The notes: generated by a model from the sequence alone, not told the origin. 64,000 nt of DNA from Plasticicumulans lactativorans (GCF_004341245.1 NZ_SLWY01000008.1:1-64000), one strand, 5' to 3'. Counted from the first letter of the stretch, positions 52,654 through 63,463 are shown. Made by a program: numbers and translations.

Positions 52654-53682
52654 ATGATGATGAAGTGGCTCGTCCTGCTGTTCGCCGTCTCGACCGGCGC
52701 CTTCGCCGCCGAGCGCACGGTGGTCGTCTACAACTGGGCCGAATACCTGCCGGACGAGGTGATCCGCCAGTTCACCAAGGAAACCGGCATCCGCGTGCGC
52801 TACTCGACCTTCGACAACAACGAGTCGATGTATGCCAAGGTCAAGAGCCTCAACGCCGGCGGCTACGACATCGTCGTGCCCTCGGCGTACTACGTCTACC
52901 GGATGCGCAAGGAGAACCTGCTCGCGCCGCTGGACCGCAGCAGACTCAGCAACTTCGACAAGCTCGACCCACGCCTGCTGGATCAGGCGCACGACCCGGG
53001 CAACGTCTACAGCGTGCCCTACCTCTGGGGCTCGTCGGGCATCGCCGTCGACGGCAAGCGCGTGGACCCGGCCACGGTGAAGCGCTGGGCCGATCTCTGG
53101 CGGCCCGAGTTCAAGGGCAAGTTGCTGCTGCTCGACGACATGCGCGACGTCTTCGGCATCGCCCTGAAGACGCTCGGCTACTCGGCGAACACGCGCAACC
53201 CCGCCGAGATCCAGGCCGCCTTCGAGAAGCTGCGCGAGCTGCTGCCGAACGTGAAGATGTTCAATGCCGACTCGCCGAAGTCCGCCTACCTCGCCGGCGA
53301 GGTCGCGGCCGGGCAGATCTGGAACGGCGAGGCGTTCATGGCCGCGCTCGAGAAGCCGAGCCTGAGCTACGTCTACCCGCAGGAAGGCGCGCTGCTGTGG
53401 ATGGACAACCTGGTCATCCCGCGCAACGCCAGGAACGTCGCCGAAGCCCACGCGTTCATCGACTTCCTGCTGCGCCCCGAGATCGCGCGCCGCATCAGCG
53501 CCGAGATCGGCTACTCCAGCCCCAACAAGGCCGCGGTCGACGCGATGCCGCCGAAGCTGCGCAACAACCGCACCGTCAACCCGACCGCCGAGGACCTCGC
53601 CGGCGCCGAGTTCCAGACCGACGTCGGCGACGCCCAGGCGCTGTACGAGCAGTACTGGTCGCGCCTCAAGGCCGGCCGCTAG
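52654..53682 (+). CDS. Second polyamine-binding periplasmic protein (PotD/PotF paralogue)
   Basis: This 342-residue paralogue of the preceding PotD has a signal peptide (to about residue 19, AFA) and the same landmarks: VYNWAEYLPDEVIRQFTKETGI, DIVVPSAYYVYRM and IWNGEAFM. It has WMDNLVIP where PotD has GMDTLAIP, so substrate preference may differ (for example putrescine over spermidine). AGGGAGGGA precedes the ATG triplet; any of three successive ATG codons could serve. Tandem duplication is the likely origin. Confidence 0.87.
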   Translation: MMMKWLVLLFAVSTGAFAAERTVVVYNWAEYLPDEVIRQFTKETGIRVRYSTFDNNESMYAKVKSLNAGGYDIVVPSAYYVYRMRKENLLAPLDRSRLSNFDKLDPRLLDQAHDPGNVYSVPYLWGSSGIAVDGKRVDPATVKRWADLWRPEFKGKLLLLDDMRDVFGIALKTLGYSANTRNPAEIQAAFEKLRELLPNVKMFNADSPKSAYLAGEVAAGQIWNGEAFMAALEKPSLSYVYPQEGALLWMDNLVIPRNARNVAEAHAFIDFLLRPEIARRISAEIGYSSPNKAAVDAMPPKLRNNRTVNPTAEDLAGAEFQTDVGDAQALYEQYWSRLKAGR

Positions 53683-53790
53683 CCGCACCCCGCACCGGCT
53701 CCCGGCCGGCGTCGGGCGCGGCCGCTTCCAGCGCGCACATGGCCTGGAACTGCATCAGGAACACCCGGCTATCGAGCCCGGGCGCATCGC

Positions 53791-54654
53791 TCAGCGCCCC
53801 AGCGTGTTCAGCGGCAGCTTCAGGTAGCGCACGCCGTTGGCGGCCGGTGGCGGCAGCGCGCCGGCGCGCATGTTGACCTGGATCGCCGGGAGGATCAGCT
53901 GGGGCAGATCGAGCTGGGCGTCGCGGCGCGCACGCTCGGCGACGAAGGCGTCCTCGTCGACCCCGTCGCGGATGTCGACGTTGGCGGCGCGCGTCTCCGC
54001 CACCGTGCACACCGATGCCAGCGCGCGCGTCGTCGGCGGGTAGTCGTGGCAGAGGTGCAGGCGCGTCTGCGGCGGCAGCGCGAGCAGGCGCCGCACCGAG
54101 CGGTACAGCGCCCGCGCGCTGCCGCCGGGGAAATCGCAGCGCGCCGTGCCGACATCGGGCATGAAGACGACGTCGCCGACGAACACGCGCTCCTCGACGT
54201 GGTAGCTGACGCAGGCCGGCGTGTGCCCCGGCGTGTGCCAGACCTCGATCGTCAGCGGGCCGAGTTCGAGCCCCTCGCCGTCGGCGAGCAGGCGGTCGAA
54301 CTGCGAGCCGTCGGTGCGAAACCCGGCTTCGGCATCGAAGATCGGCTTGAACAGCGCCTGCACCTCGCGCACCCCCTCGCCGATCGCGGTACACCCGCCC
54401 AGCCGCTGCTTGAGGTAGTCGGCGGCGGAGAGGTGGTCGGCGTGCACGTGGGTTTCGAGGAGCCAGTCGACCACCAGCCGCTCGCGCACGACGTAGTCGA
54501 TGATCGCGTCGGCGGCGCGGGTCGCGGTGCGCGCCCCACGCGGATCGTAGTCGAGCACCGGATCGATGATGGCGCAGCGCCCGCCCGGCGCCACCAGCAC
54601 GTGCGAGAAGGTGGAGGTGGACGGCTCGAAGAAGGTTTCGACGTGGCTGTGCAT
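53791..54654 (-). CDS. MBL-fold metallohydrolase, persulfide dioxygenase/Blh-like
   Basis: This 287-residue protein has the metal motif THVHADHLSA near residue 68, HTPGHTP near 140 and GDVVFMPDVGTARCDFPGGS near 160, the layout of the ETHE1/Blh branch of glyoxalase II-like enzymes. Blh oxidises glutathione persulfide in sulfide detoxification, but no sulfide:quinone reductase or rhodanese is adjacent, so that role is inferred. A perfect palindrome ACCGATCGGT lies at 54679-54688 in its leader. Confidence 0.78.
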   Translation of the reverse strand: MHSHVETFFEPSTSTFSHVLVAPGGRCAIIDPVLDYDPRGARTATRAADAIIDYVVRERLVVDWLLETHVHADHLSAADYLKQRLGGCTAIGEGVREVQALFKPIFDAEAGFRTDGSQFDRLLADGEGLELGPLTIEVWHTPGHTPACVSYHVEERVFVGDVVFMPDVGTARCDFPGGSARALYRSVRRLLALPPQTRLHLCHDYPPTTRALASVCTVAETRAANVDIRDGVDEDAFVAERARRDAQLDLPQLILPAIQVNMRAGALPPPAANGVRYLKLPLNTLGR

Positions 54655-54755
54655 GCGCGCGACGCTCCGGACAGTTCGACCGATCGGTGCAAACCAAGAT
54701 ATTCAAACAGGGACATGCCTTCGCACGTCGCATACCGCCACCCGGCTGGCGCGAC

Positions 54756-55502
54756 TCAGGGCGGGTCCGCCACCTCGGCGAGCCGCACGCAGTCGCCGCC
54801 CGCCGCCTGCGCCCGTTCTAGCGCGCCCAGCGCGGCCTGCCACAGCGGTGCCGCGTCGCCCGCGCCGGCGGCGAGCCCGGCGCTGAAACCGGCCACGTAG
54901 CCCAGCGCGCGCTCGCGCTGGCGTCGCTGCAGGTACTCGATGCGCAGGCGCTCGATCACCGTGAGCGCCGCGGCGGCGTCGGTTTCGGGGAGGATCAGCG
55001 CGCAGCGCAGGCCGCCGCCGGCACCGACGACGTCGGTGCGGCGCAGCCGCCGCTGCAGCCATCCGCCGAGCTCGTCGACCTCGCCGCGCCCCGCGCGCTC
55101 GCCGAAGCGGTGCGCCAGCGCCGCGGCACCGTCGGGTTCGAGCAACGCGAGGGCGAGCGTGTGGCGGTAACGCGCGCAGCGCGCGAGCTCCTGTTCCAGC
55201 CGCTCGCGCATGGCCGCATCGGCCGGGCGCACGCCCTCCGGCGCCTCGGCGATGGCCGTGCCGGCGGTCAGCAGGGCGAGGCCCAGCACGTCGCCGCCGG
55301 TGGGCGGTGCGCCGAGCCAGCCGGCCAGCGCCTCGGGCCGCAGCGGCGTGGGGAACGCCGTGAAGGCGAGCGCCGGCACCACGACCGGCACGTAGCCCTG
55401 CGCGCGCAGGGCGGCGAGCGCCGGCTCGGCGTCGGCGGGAACGGCCGCGATCAGCAGGGCGCGCGCGGCGGCGGGAGAGACTGCGGGACGATCTTCGGAC
55501 AC
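54756..55502 (-). CDS. Degenerate GGDEF-like protein
   Basis: In this 248-residue protein the C-terminal half (about 95-235) follows the diguanylate cyclase fold: RLEQELARCARYRHTLALALLEPDG, then [22 protein letters not shown]. The catalytic GG(D/E)EF is replaced by GGGLR, so cyclase activity is not expected. The N-terminal half resembles a receiver-like alpha/beta fold without clear phosphorylation residues. There is no membrane segment. It may be a nucleotide-free signalling remnant. Confidence 0.65.
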   Translation of the reverse strand: MSEDRPAVSPAAARALLIAAVPADAEPALAALRAQGYVPVVVPALAFTAFPTPLRPEALAGWLGAPPTGGDVLGLALLTAGTAIAEAPEGVRPADAAMRERLEQELARCARYRHTLALALLEPDGAAALAHRFGERAGRGEVDELGGWLQRRLRRTDVVGAGGGLRCALILPETDAAAALTVIERLRIEYLQRRQRERALGYVAGFSAGLAAGAGDAAPLWQAALGALERAQAAGGDCVRLAEVADPP

Positions 55503-55587
55503 GGCGACGGATTCCCTGCCAGCGGCGCCGCCACCGTGGCGGCGCTTCGCCCGCAGAAGTATCGGCGACGCCGCCGGCGCGTGCCGC

Positions 55588-56091
55588 TCAGTGATCGTGC
55601 CCGCCGAAGGCGATGCGATCGACCCAGGCCATCAGCAGCGCCGACAGCACGAACACCATGTGCACGATCGCCAGCCACATCACCTGCGTGATGTCGTACT
55701 TGGGCAGGTTCATGAACACCTTGAGCAGGTGGATCGAGGAGATCGCCACGATCGAGCCGGCGAGCTTGATCTTGACCGCTCCGGCGTCGATCTTGCCGAG
55801 CCAGGCCGGCTTTTCCGTGTCGTGCCCGACGTCGATGCGGGACACGAAGGTTTCGTAGCTGGACAGCATCACCATCACCAGCAGGTTGGCGACGAGCACG
55901 AAGTCGATCAGCGACAGGATGCCGAGCAGCAGCTCCGACTCGCTCAGCACCATCACCTGCTGGAACAGGTGGGTGATCTCCAGCAGCGCCTTGCCGGCGA
56001 ACAGCAGCAGCACCGCCGCGAGGCCGAGGTACAGCGGCACCAGCAGCCAGCGGCTGCCGAAGATCAGGGTTTCGATCGCGCGTTCGAGCAT
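55588..56091 (-). CDS. yqhA: YqhA/UPF0114 family membrane protein
   Basis: This 167-residue protein has three or four transmembrane helices, starting MLERAIETLIFGSRWLLVPLYLGL, with SLIDFVLVANLLVMVMLSSYETFVSR near residue 60 and KIKLAGSIVAISSIHLLKVFM near 105. The family is conserved in proteobacteria and has no established function. It is separated from the upstream ferredoxin gene by a hairpin terminator. Confidence 0.88.
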   Translation of the reverse strand: MLERAIETLIFGSRWLLVPLYLGLAAVLLLFAGKALLEITHLFQQVMVLSESELLLGILSLIDFVLVANLLVMVMLSSYETFVSRIDVGHDTEKPAWLGKIDAGAVKIKLAGSIVAISSIHLLKVFMNLPKYDITQVMWLAIVHMVFVLSALLMAWVDRIAFGGHDH

Positions 56092-56164
56092 GACCGGAAT
56101 CTCCGAAGGCTAGGGGGAAAGCGGTTGGTGTCGCGGCGGTGGCCGTCGGCAGGCGGGCGCGAGC

Positions 56165-56190
56165 AAGCGAAGGGCCCCGTGCGGGGCCCT
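56165..56190 (-). terminator. Hairpin terminator after the ferredoxin gene
   Basis: On the minus strand AGGGCCCC-GC/AC-GGGGCCCT forms a perfect stem (56171-56190), then TTCGCTTGC. It lies 26 bases after the ferredoxin stop. The U-tract is weak, but the stem is strong. Confidence 0.6.
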
Positions 56191-56216
56191 CTGGGACGAC
56201 GGCGGCGACGCGCCGC

Positions 56217-57035
<819 letters not shown>

Positions 57036-57060
57036 TTATGGGCGTGGGTTTTGACGCAGA

Positions 57061-57627
57061 TCAAGGCGACCCGCCGGGCGGCGGCAGCGCCAGCCGGTAG
57101 CCCACCTGGCCGGCGCGCTTGTCGCGCAGCAGCGTCCAGGCGGGTGGCAGCGCCGGCGCCGGCAGCTCGGACTCGACGTAGACGCGGGCGTCGGCGGCGA
57201 ACCAGCCGCCCGCGTCCAGCTGCGCGCAGGTCGGCGCGAGCAGCCCGAGGCCGAACGGCGGGTCGAGGAAGACGACGTCGAAGGCCCGCGCCGGGCCGGC
57301 GAGGTAGGCCAGGGCGTCGCCCGCCACGACCTGCCCGTCGGCGCCGGCCCCCAGGTGCGCGAGATTCGCCTGCAGCGCACGCGCCACGGCACGCTGGCGC
57401 TCGACGAACACCACCTCGGCGGCACCCCGCGACAGCGCCTCGAACCCCAGCGCGCCGCTGCCGGCGAACAGGTCGAGGCAGCGCGCCCCGGCGATGCGCG
57501 GCGCCAGCCAGTTGAACAGGGTTTCGCGTACCCGGTCGGGCGTCGGGCGCAGACCCTGAGCGTCGGGGAAGGCCACGCGACGTCCGCGCCAGCGTCCGCC
57601 GATGATGCGCAACTGGTTGTCGGCCAA
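57061..57627 (-). CDS. rsmD: 16S rRNA (guanine(966)-N2)-methyltransferase RsmD
   Basis: This 188-residue methyltransferase modifies G966 of 16S rRNA. It opens with [14 protein letters not shown], has [15 protein letters not shown] near residue 28, SAM motif [19 protein letters not shown] near 51 and the catalytic DPPFGLGLL near 120. No ATG is available at the expected position; TTG at 57627 preceded by GGAGGCGGGAG is chosen as the start. It diverges from ftsY across 111 bases. Confidence 0.9.
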   Translation of the reverse strand: MADNQLRIIGGRWRGRRVAFPDAQGLRPTPDRVRETLFNWLAPRIAGARCLDLFAGSGALGFEALSRGAAEVVFVERQRAVARALQANLAHLGAGADGQVVAGDALAYLAGPARAFDVVFLDPPFGLGLLAPTCAQLDAGGWFAADARVYVESELPAPALPPAWTLLRDKRAGQVGYRLALPPPGGSP

Positions 57628-57738
57628 GCTCCCGCCTCCACGCTGCCCGGCCGGCGGCGGCCGGCTATGGTGTGCCGGGGGCGGATGATACGATCTGCGC
57701 CCCGCCCCGACACCCTCGTCGTTTCCCGGTAAGCCGCC

Positions 57739-58704
57739 ATGTCCAGCGCCCGCGACCCCGCCCCGCCCACCGAGACCTCGTGGCTCGCACGCCTGCGCAG
57801 CCGCCTCGGCAAGACCCGCGCCGGCCTCACCGACGGCCTCGCCACGCTGTTCCTGGGACGCAAGGCGCTCGACGCCGAGCTGCTCGAGGAGCTCGAAACC
57901 CGCCTGCTGCTCGCCGACGTTGGCATCGAGGCCACGCAGACCATCATCGAGCGGCTCGGCGAGCGGGTGTCGCGCCGCCAGCTCAGCGACGGCGCGGCGC
58001 TGATGGCGGCCCTGCGCGACGAGATGTGCGCGCTGCTCGCGCCGGTCGCGGTGCCGCTCGTGCCCGACCCGGCGCGGCGGCCGTTCGTGCTGCTGATGGT
58101 CGGCATCAACGGTGCCGGCAAGACCACCACCATCGGCAAGCTCGCGCAGCGCTTCCTCAGCGAGGGCCGCAGCGTGATGCTCGCCGCCGGCGACACCTTC
58201 CGCGCCGCGGCGGTCGACCAGTTGCAGGTCTGGGGCGAGCGCAACGGCGTGCCGGTGATCGCCCAGCCGAGCGGCGCGGATGCCGCCTCGGTGATCTTCG
58301 ACGCGATGACCGCCGCGCGCGCGCGCGCCACCGAGGTCCTCATCGCCGATACCGCCGGGCGCCTGCACACGCAGCACAACCTGATGGAAGAGCTGCGCAA
58401 GATCAAACGGGTGATGGGCAAGGCCGACGCCAGCGCTCCGCACGAGACCCTGCTCGTGCTCGACGCCGGCACCGGCCAGAACGCGCTCGCCCAGGCCGTG
58501 CAGTTCCACGAGGCGATCGGCCTCACCGGGCTGGTGCTGACCAAGCTCGACGGCACCGCCAAGGGCGGCATCGTCTTCGCCATCGCCCGCCGCCTCGGCC
58601 TGCCGATCCGCTACATCGGCGTCGGCGAAGGCCTCGACGACCTGCGCCCGTTCGAGGCCGCGACCTTCGTCGACGCGCTGCTCGGCGACACCGGCCACGC
58701 TTGA
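57739..58704 (+). CDS. ftsY: Signal recognition particle receptor FtsY
   Basis: This 321-residue SRP GTPase has a short N-terminal region without the long acidic A domain of E. coli. The NG domain has G1 [15 protein letters not shown] near residue 118, [12 protein letters not shown] near 153, DTAGRLHTQ near 206 and G4 [10 protein letters not shown] near 268. It docks ribosome-SRP complexes at the membrane. In many gammaproteobacteria ftsE and ftsX follow; here the next gene is rpoH. Confidence 0.94.
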   Translation: MSSARDPAPPTETSWLARLRSRLGKTRAGLTDGLATLFLGRKALDAELLEELETRLLLADVGIEATQTIIERLGERVSRRQLSDGAALMAALRDEMCALLAPVAVPLVPDPARRPFVLLMVGINGAGKTTTIGKLAQRFLSEGRSVMLAAGDTFRAAAVDQLQVWGERNGVPVIAQPSGADAASVIFDAMTAARARATEVLIADTAGRLHTQHNLMEELRKIKRVMGKADASAPHETLLVLDAGTGQNALAQAVQFHEAIGLTGLVLTKLDGTAKGGIVFAIARRLGLPIRYIGVGEGLDDLRPFEAATFVDALLGDTGHA

Positions 58705-58746
58705 GCCCACCGCCGCGTGCGGGCCTGCACGGAACCCCGGCGTGTT

Positions 58747-58776
58747 TTGGCACTCTGAGGGAGCGAGTGCTAGACT
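58747..58776 (+). promoter_or_regulatory. CIRCE-like operator overlapping the rpoH promoter
   Basis: TTGGCACTC-N9-GAGTGCTAG at 58747-58773 matches the CIRCE operator (TTAGCACTC-N9-GAGTGCTAA) except at one base in each arm. TTGGCA (58747-58752) and TAGACT (58771-58776), 18 bases apart, can serve as -35 and -10, so the operator covers the promoter exactly. HrcA binding would repress rpoH until heat shock. HrcA is not in this window. Confidence 0.8.
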
Positions 58777-58805
58777 TGACACGCTTTCGAAGAGGGGGGC
58801 ATTCC

Positions 58806-59666
<861 letters not shown>

Positions 59667-59686
59667 GGCCGGCGCCACGACTCCCC

Positions 59687-59719
59687 GCGGCCCGCGGCGG
59701 TCCCCCGCCCGCGGGCCGC
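59687..59719 (+). terminator. Strong GC hairpin after rpoH
   Basis: GCGGCCCGCGG (59687-59697) and CCGCGGGCCGC (59709-59719) are perfect 11-base arms around an 11-base loop, then ATGCTTTCC. The U-tract is poor, but the position 20 bases past rpoH and the stem strength suggest termination. Confidence 0.55.
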
Positions 59720-59779
59720 ATGCTTTCCGCCCCGGCTCGCCGATAATGGGTGCCCCGCGCCCTGCCGGACGTCGCCCGC

Positions 59780-61414
59780 ATGAGCCCCACACCGCCCCTC
59801 CACCTGATCGTGCGCCTGTGCTACCGGCTCGACGATTCGGCCCGCTACCGCCGCTGCAAGCGCTTCGCCTACGACCTGCTGGAGAACCCCGACTCGCCGC
59901 TGCGCCCGTACGTCGACGTGACGATGTGCCTGCTGATCCTCGCCACCGTGTTCCTGATGATCTACGAGGTCCGCCACCCGCTCGGCGAGCTGGCGCGCGG
60001 CTTCGAGGATGCCGTGATCGGCGTGTTCATCGTCGAATACCTGGCGCGCGGCTGGCTCTATTCCGACGTCCGCCGCAGCGTGATCGAGGCCCACGAGGAG
60101 GCCGAGTTCCTCGGCATCCGCCTGCAGCTGCGCCCGGTGCTCGCGCGCGTGCTGCGCCGCAAGTGGGACTACGCGCGCTCGCCGCTCGCGATCATCGACC
60201 TGCTGGCGATCCTGCCGAGCTATCGCCCGCTGCGGATGCTGCGCTTCTTCCTGCTGTTCCGCGTGTTCAAGCTGTTCCGCTACACGCGTGCGATCAGCGA
60301 ATTCGCCAAGGTGCTGGCCGAGAAGCGCTTCGATCTCTACACCCTGGCGATGTTCATCGGCTTCGTCCTGTTCGCTGCCTCGACCGCGATCTACATCTTC
60401 GAGGCCCACGTCGAAACCAGCCACATCAACACCCTGTTCGACGCGGTGTACTGGGCGGTGATCACCCTGTTCACCGTGGGCTACGGCGACATCACGCCGA
60501 AGACGCCCGAAGGCCGCCTGGTGGCGATGCTGCTGGTGGTCACCGGGGTGGCGGTGATCTCGCTGTCGACCTCGATCGTGGTCACGGCCTTCGGCGAGAA
60601 GATGCAAGCGCTGCGCGACCGGCGCGTGTTCGCCGACGTCGACAAGCTGCGCGACTACGTGATCGTCTGCGGCTACGGGCGCGTCGGCGAGATGGTGGTG
60701 GCGCGCCTCGCCGAGCAGAAACGGCCGTTCGTGATCGTCGACAAGCTCGCGCCGAACATCGCCCGGGCCAAGGCGTGCGGCCACCTGGCGCTGTGCGAGG
60801 ACGCCACCCAGGCCGAGGTGCTCGCCAACCTCGGCATCACCCGCCACGCCGGCAGCATCCTGTGCATCACCGGCGACGACATCACCAACACCTACATCAC
60901 CTTGAGCGCGCGGCAGATGAACCCCCGCCTCAGCGTGATCTCGCGCGCCAACCGCGCCGAGACCATCCACAAGCTGCGCCTCGCCGGCGCCACCCACGTG
61001 GTGATGCCCTACGAGGTGGTGGGGCTGATGGCCGCCGAGTACATCCACCAGCCGGTGGCCTCGACCGCGCTCGCCGGCATCCTCAGCGGCGAGCGCGGCA
61101 TGTCGATCGACATCGTCGCCGTGCCGCCGCGCTCGATGCTCGCCGGGCAGCGCATCGGCGCGATCGCCCTCGCCCGCCACAAGCTCACGCTGCTCGGCGT
61201 GCTCACCGGCGTCGACGGCGGCGCGCAGCGCGACGTGCGCGGCGCGATCGAGCTGCGCGCGAGCCTGCAGGGGCGGCGCTTCTGCTTCAACCCGCCGCCC
61301 GACTTCAGCCTCTGCGCCGAGGACCTGCTGGTGGTGCTGGGGCGCAGCGTCAGCATCGAGCACTTCCGCGCCCAGGTGGAAGGCAGCGCGCTGCACGCCG
61401 GGGCGGGCGCGTGA
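59780..61414 (+). CDS. Voltage-gated-type K+ channel with RCK (TrkA-N/TrkA-C) domain
   Basis: A 544-residue inner-membrane channel. S1-S4-like helices occupy about 50-180, with an S4-like Arg/Lys series in RPLRMLRFFLLFRVFKLFRYTR. The pore helix and selectivity filter TVGYGD lie near residue 235. After S6 come an RCK Rossmann domain (YVIVCGYGRVGEMVVARL near 295) and a TrkA-C-like end. Potassium flow is predicted, gated by nucleotide or ligand. The ATG at 59780 is the likely start. The stop overlaps the next gene, a second NAD-binding protein. Confidence 0.85.
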   Translation: MSPTPPLHLIVRLCYRLDDSARYRRCKRFAYDLLENPDSPLRPYVDVTMCLLILATVFLMIYEVRHPLGELARGFEDAVIGVFIVEYLARGWLYSDVRRSVIEAHEEAEFLGIRLQLRPVLARVLRRKWDYARSPLAIIDLLAILPSYRPLRMLRFFLLFRVFKLFRYTRAISEFAKVLAEKRFDLYTLAMFIGFVLFAASTAIYIFEAHVETSHINTLFDAVYWAVITLFTVGYGDITPKTPEGRLVAMLLVVTGVAVISLSTSIVVTAFGEKMQALRDRRVFADVDKLRDYVIVCGYGRVGEMVVARLAEQKRPFVIVDKLAPNIARAKACGHLALCEDATQAEVLANLGITRHAGSILCITGDDITNTYITLSARQMNPRLSVISRANRAETIHKLRLAGATHVVMPYEVVGLMAAEYIHQPVASTALAGILSGERGMSIDIVAVPPRSMLAGQRIGAIALARHKLTLLGVLTGVDGGAQRDVRGAIELRASLQGRRFCFNPPPDFSLCAEDLLVVLGRSVSIEHFRAQVEGSALHAGAGA

Positions 61415-62127
61415 AGCCGCGGCGCATCGGCCTGTTCGGCTACGCCAAGCTCGGCATGGAGGTCGCCAACCACCTGTGCCGCACCGGCTGCGAGCTGCTG
61501 GTGGTCGACCGCGACGACGGCAACCTCGCCCGCGCCGCCGAGCGCGGCCTGCAGACGCTCAAGTGCGACTACACCGACGACCTCGAACTCGCCCGCGCCG
61601 GGGTCGGGGGCGGCCTCGACCTGATCTTCGTGCTGCTGCCCGAGGACGCCGAGAACGTCTTCCTCACCATCTCGGCGCGGGCGCTGGCGCCGCGGCTGAC
61701 CATCGTCGCGGTCAGCGACTCGCCCGGCTCCGCGGCCAAGCTGCTCGCCGCCGGCGCCGACAAGGTGATCGACCCCTTCGAGATCGCCGCACGCCGCATC
61801 ACCGACCTGATCCGCAAGCCGCTGGTCGTCGACATGCTCGACCAGACGGTGTTCGGCCAGGCCGACCTGGAGCTCGCCGAGGTCGAGGTGCTGCCGGGCA
61901 GCGGCCTGGCGGGGCTCGCCCTGGGCGCGGTCGACCTGCGCGAGGGCTACGAACTGGTGGTGATCGGCGCGGTGGTCGACGGCGCCGAGCGCCACCTGCG
62001 CTTCGCCGCCGAGGACGCCGGCTACCGGCTGCGCCGCGGCGACGTGCTGCTGGTGGCCGGGCCGAGCGGCGACGTGGTGCGCTTCCGCGCCGATTTCGCC
62101 CCGCCGCGGACCGACGGGCAGCGCTGA
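61411..62127 (+). CDS. TrkA-N/TrkA-C domain protein coupled to the K+ channel
   Basis: This 238-residue soluble protein has a Rossmann start RRIGLFGYAKLGMEVANHL (GxGxxG replaced by GYAKLG). It has VVDRDDGNL near residue 32 and a TrkA-C-like C-terminal domain from about 150 (LAEVEVLPGSGLAGLALG). It starts at GTG 61411 within the stop of the channel gene, so it is translationally coupled. It is probably an accessory RCK subunit, giving the channel a second, separate regulatory domain. Confidence 0.8.
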   Translation: MKPRRIGLFGYAKLGMEVANHLCRTGCELLVVDRDDGNLARAAERGLQTLKCDYTDDLELARAGVGGGLDLIFVLLPEDAENVFLTISARALAPRLTIVAVSDSPGSAAKLLAAGADKVIDPFEIAARRITDLIRKPLVVDMLDQTVFGQADLELAEVEVLPGSGLAGLALGAVDLREGYELVVIGAVVDGAERHLRFAAEDAGYRLRRGDVLLVAGPSGDVVRFRADFAPPRTDGQR

Positions 62128-62137
62128 CGCCGCGCCC

Positions 62138-63361
62138 TCACTCGCCGCGCAGGCGCGCGAGCACGCCGGCGTCGGGGTAGCCGTCGGGCACCAGCCCGGC
62201 CACCTGCTGGAAGGCCCGCGTCGCCCGGCGCGTGCGCTCGCCGGCGAAACCGTCAGGGGTACCGGGGTCGAAGCCGCGCGCCGCGAGGCGCGTCTGCAGC
62301 TCGCGCACCTCGGCCGGGGCGAGCGGTGGCAGGTGGCGCGGCCAGGCGGCGACGAACGGCCCGGCGCCGGCGATGCGGTCGGCCAGGTGGCTGACCGCCA
62401 GCACGTAGGACAGCGCGTTGTTGTACTGGCGCAGCACGCTCAGGTTGCCGGTGACCAGGAACACCGGCCCCGCGCGCCCGACCGGCGCCAGCAGCGCCGC
62501 CTCGCCCTGCGCCGGCCAGGCCCCGCCGTCGGCGCGCGCCACGCCGAGCGCGGCCCAGCGCGCCAGCGGCTGCGCCCGCTCCGGCTCCACCGCGGCCCAG
62601 TCGAAGCCGGCCGGCAGGCGCACCTCCCAGCCCCAGGGCTCGCCGCGCCGCCAGCCCGCATCGGCCAGGTAGTGCGCGGTCGACGCGAAGGCGTCCGGCA
62701 GGCTGCGGAACAGGTCGCGGCGCCCGTCGCCGTCGCCGTCGACGGCGTGCGCGAGCCAGGTGCTCGGCATGAACTGCGTCTGCCCCATCGCCCCGGCCCA
62801 GGAGCCGCGCAGTTGCGCGGCGGTGGCGTCGCCGCGGTCGATCAGCTTGAGCGCGGCGATCAGCTCGTCGCGGTAGAAGTCGCTGCGCCGGCCGGCGAAG
62901 GCGAGCGTGGCGAGCGCGTCGGGCACCGGCGTGCGGCCGAGGTTGCCGCCGAAGTCGGTCTCGATGCCCCAGATCGCGACGACGACCTCGGCGGGTACGC
63001 CGTAGCGCGCCTGCGCCGCGTCGAGCGCCGCGGCGTGGCGCGCGCGCAGGGCCTGGCCGCGCGCCACGCGGGCGTCGTTGACGGCGTTGTCGAGGTAGTC
63101 CCACAGCGGACGGGTGAACTCCGGCTGGCGGCGGTCGAGCACGAGCAGCTCGGGCAGCCGCCGCAGCCCCGGCACCACCGCCTGCACGGTCGCCGCGGAA
63201 ACCCCGGCGGCCTGCGCCGTCACCGCGAAGTCGCGCTTCCAGCCGGCGAAGTCGGTGGCGGCGACGCGCTCGTCGGCACCGCCCGACGGCGGCGTGCCGG
63301 CGCAGGCGGCGAGCAACAGGAGCGGCAGGCAGGCGAGCACGGGCGAGCGGCGCAACGACAT
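62138..63361 (-). CDS. mltB: MltB-type lytic murein transglycosylase lipoprotein
   Basis: A 407-residue outer-membrane lipoprotein. The signal peptide and lipobox LLAAC place the lipid on Cys near residue 19. The SLT2/MltB catalytic domain (about 35-330) has the acid Glu in IWGIETDFGGNLG and MGQTQFMPSTWL. A peptidoglycan-binding domain (about 340-405) ends it, unlike E. coli MltB. It cleaves glycan strands with 1,6-anhydro product formation. The ATG at 63361 gives a compact signal peptide. Confidence 0.88.
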   Translation of the reverse strand: MSLRRSPVLACLPLLLLAACAGTPPSGGADERVAATDFAGWKRDFAVTAQAAGVSAATVQAVVPGLRRLPELLVLDRRQPEFTRPLWDYLDNAVNDARVARGQALRARHAAALDAAQARYGVPAEVVVAIWGIETDFGGNLGRTPVPDALATLAFAGRRSDFYRDELIAALKLIDRGDATAAQLRGSWAGAMGQTQFMPSTWLAHAVDGDGDGRRDLFRSLPDAFASTAHYLADAGWRRGEPWGWEVRLPAGFDWAAVEPERAQPLARWAALGVARADGGAWPAQGEAALLAPVGRAGPVFLVTGNLSVLRQYNNALSYVLAVSHLADRIAGAGPFVAAWPRHLPPLAPAEVRELQTRLAARGFDPGTPDGFAGERTRRATRAFQQVAGLVPDGYPDAGVLARLRGE

Positions 63362-63463
63362 GCGGGGGTGACTCGGGTGGCGGCAGGGGGGCGCTAGCGT
63401 CGCACGATCCGCCCCCCGGCCGCAGCCCTCCCCCACGCCTTCGCGGCGCACGCGGGGTGCGCC

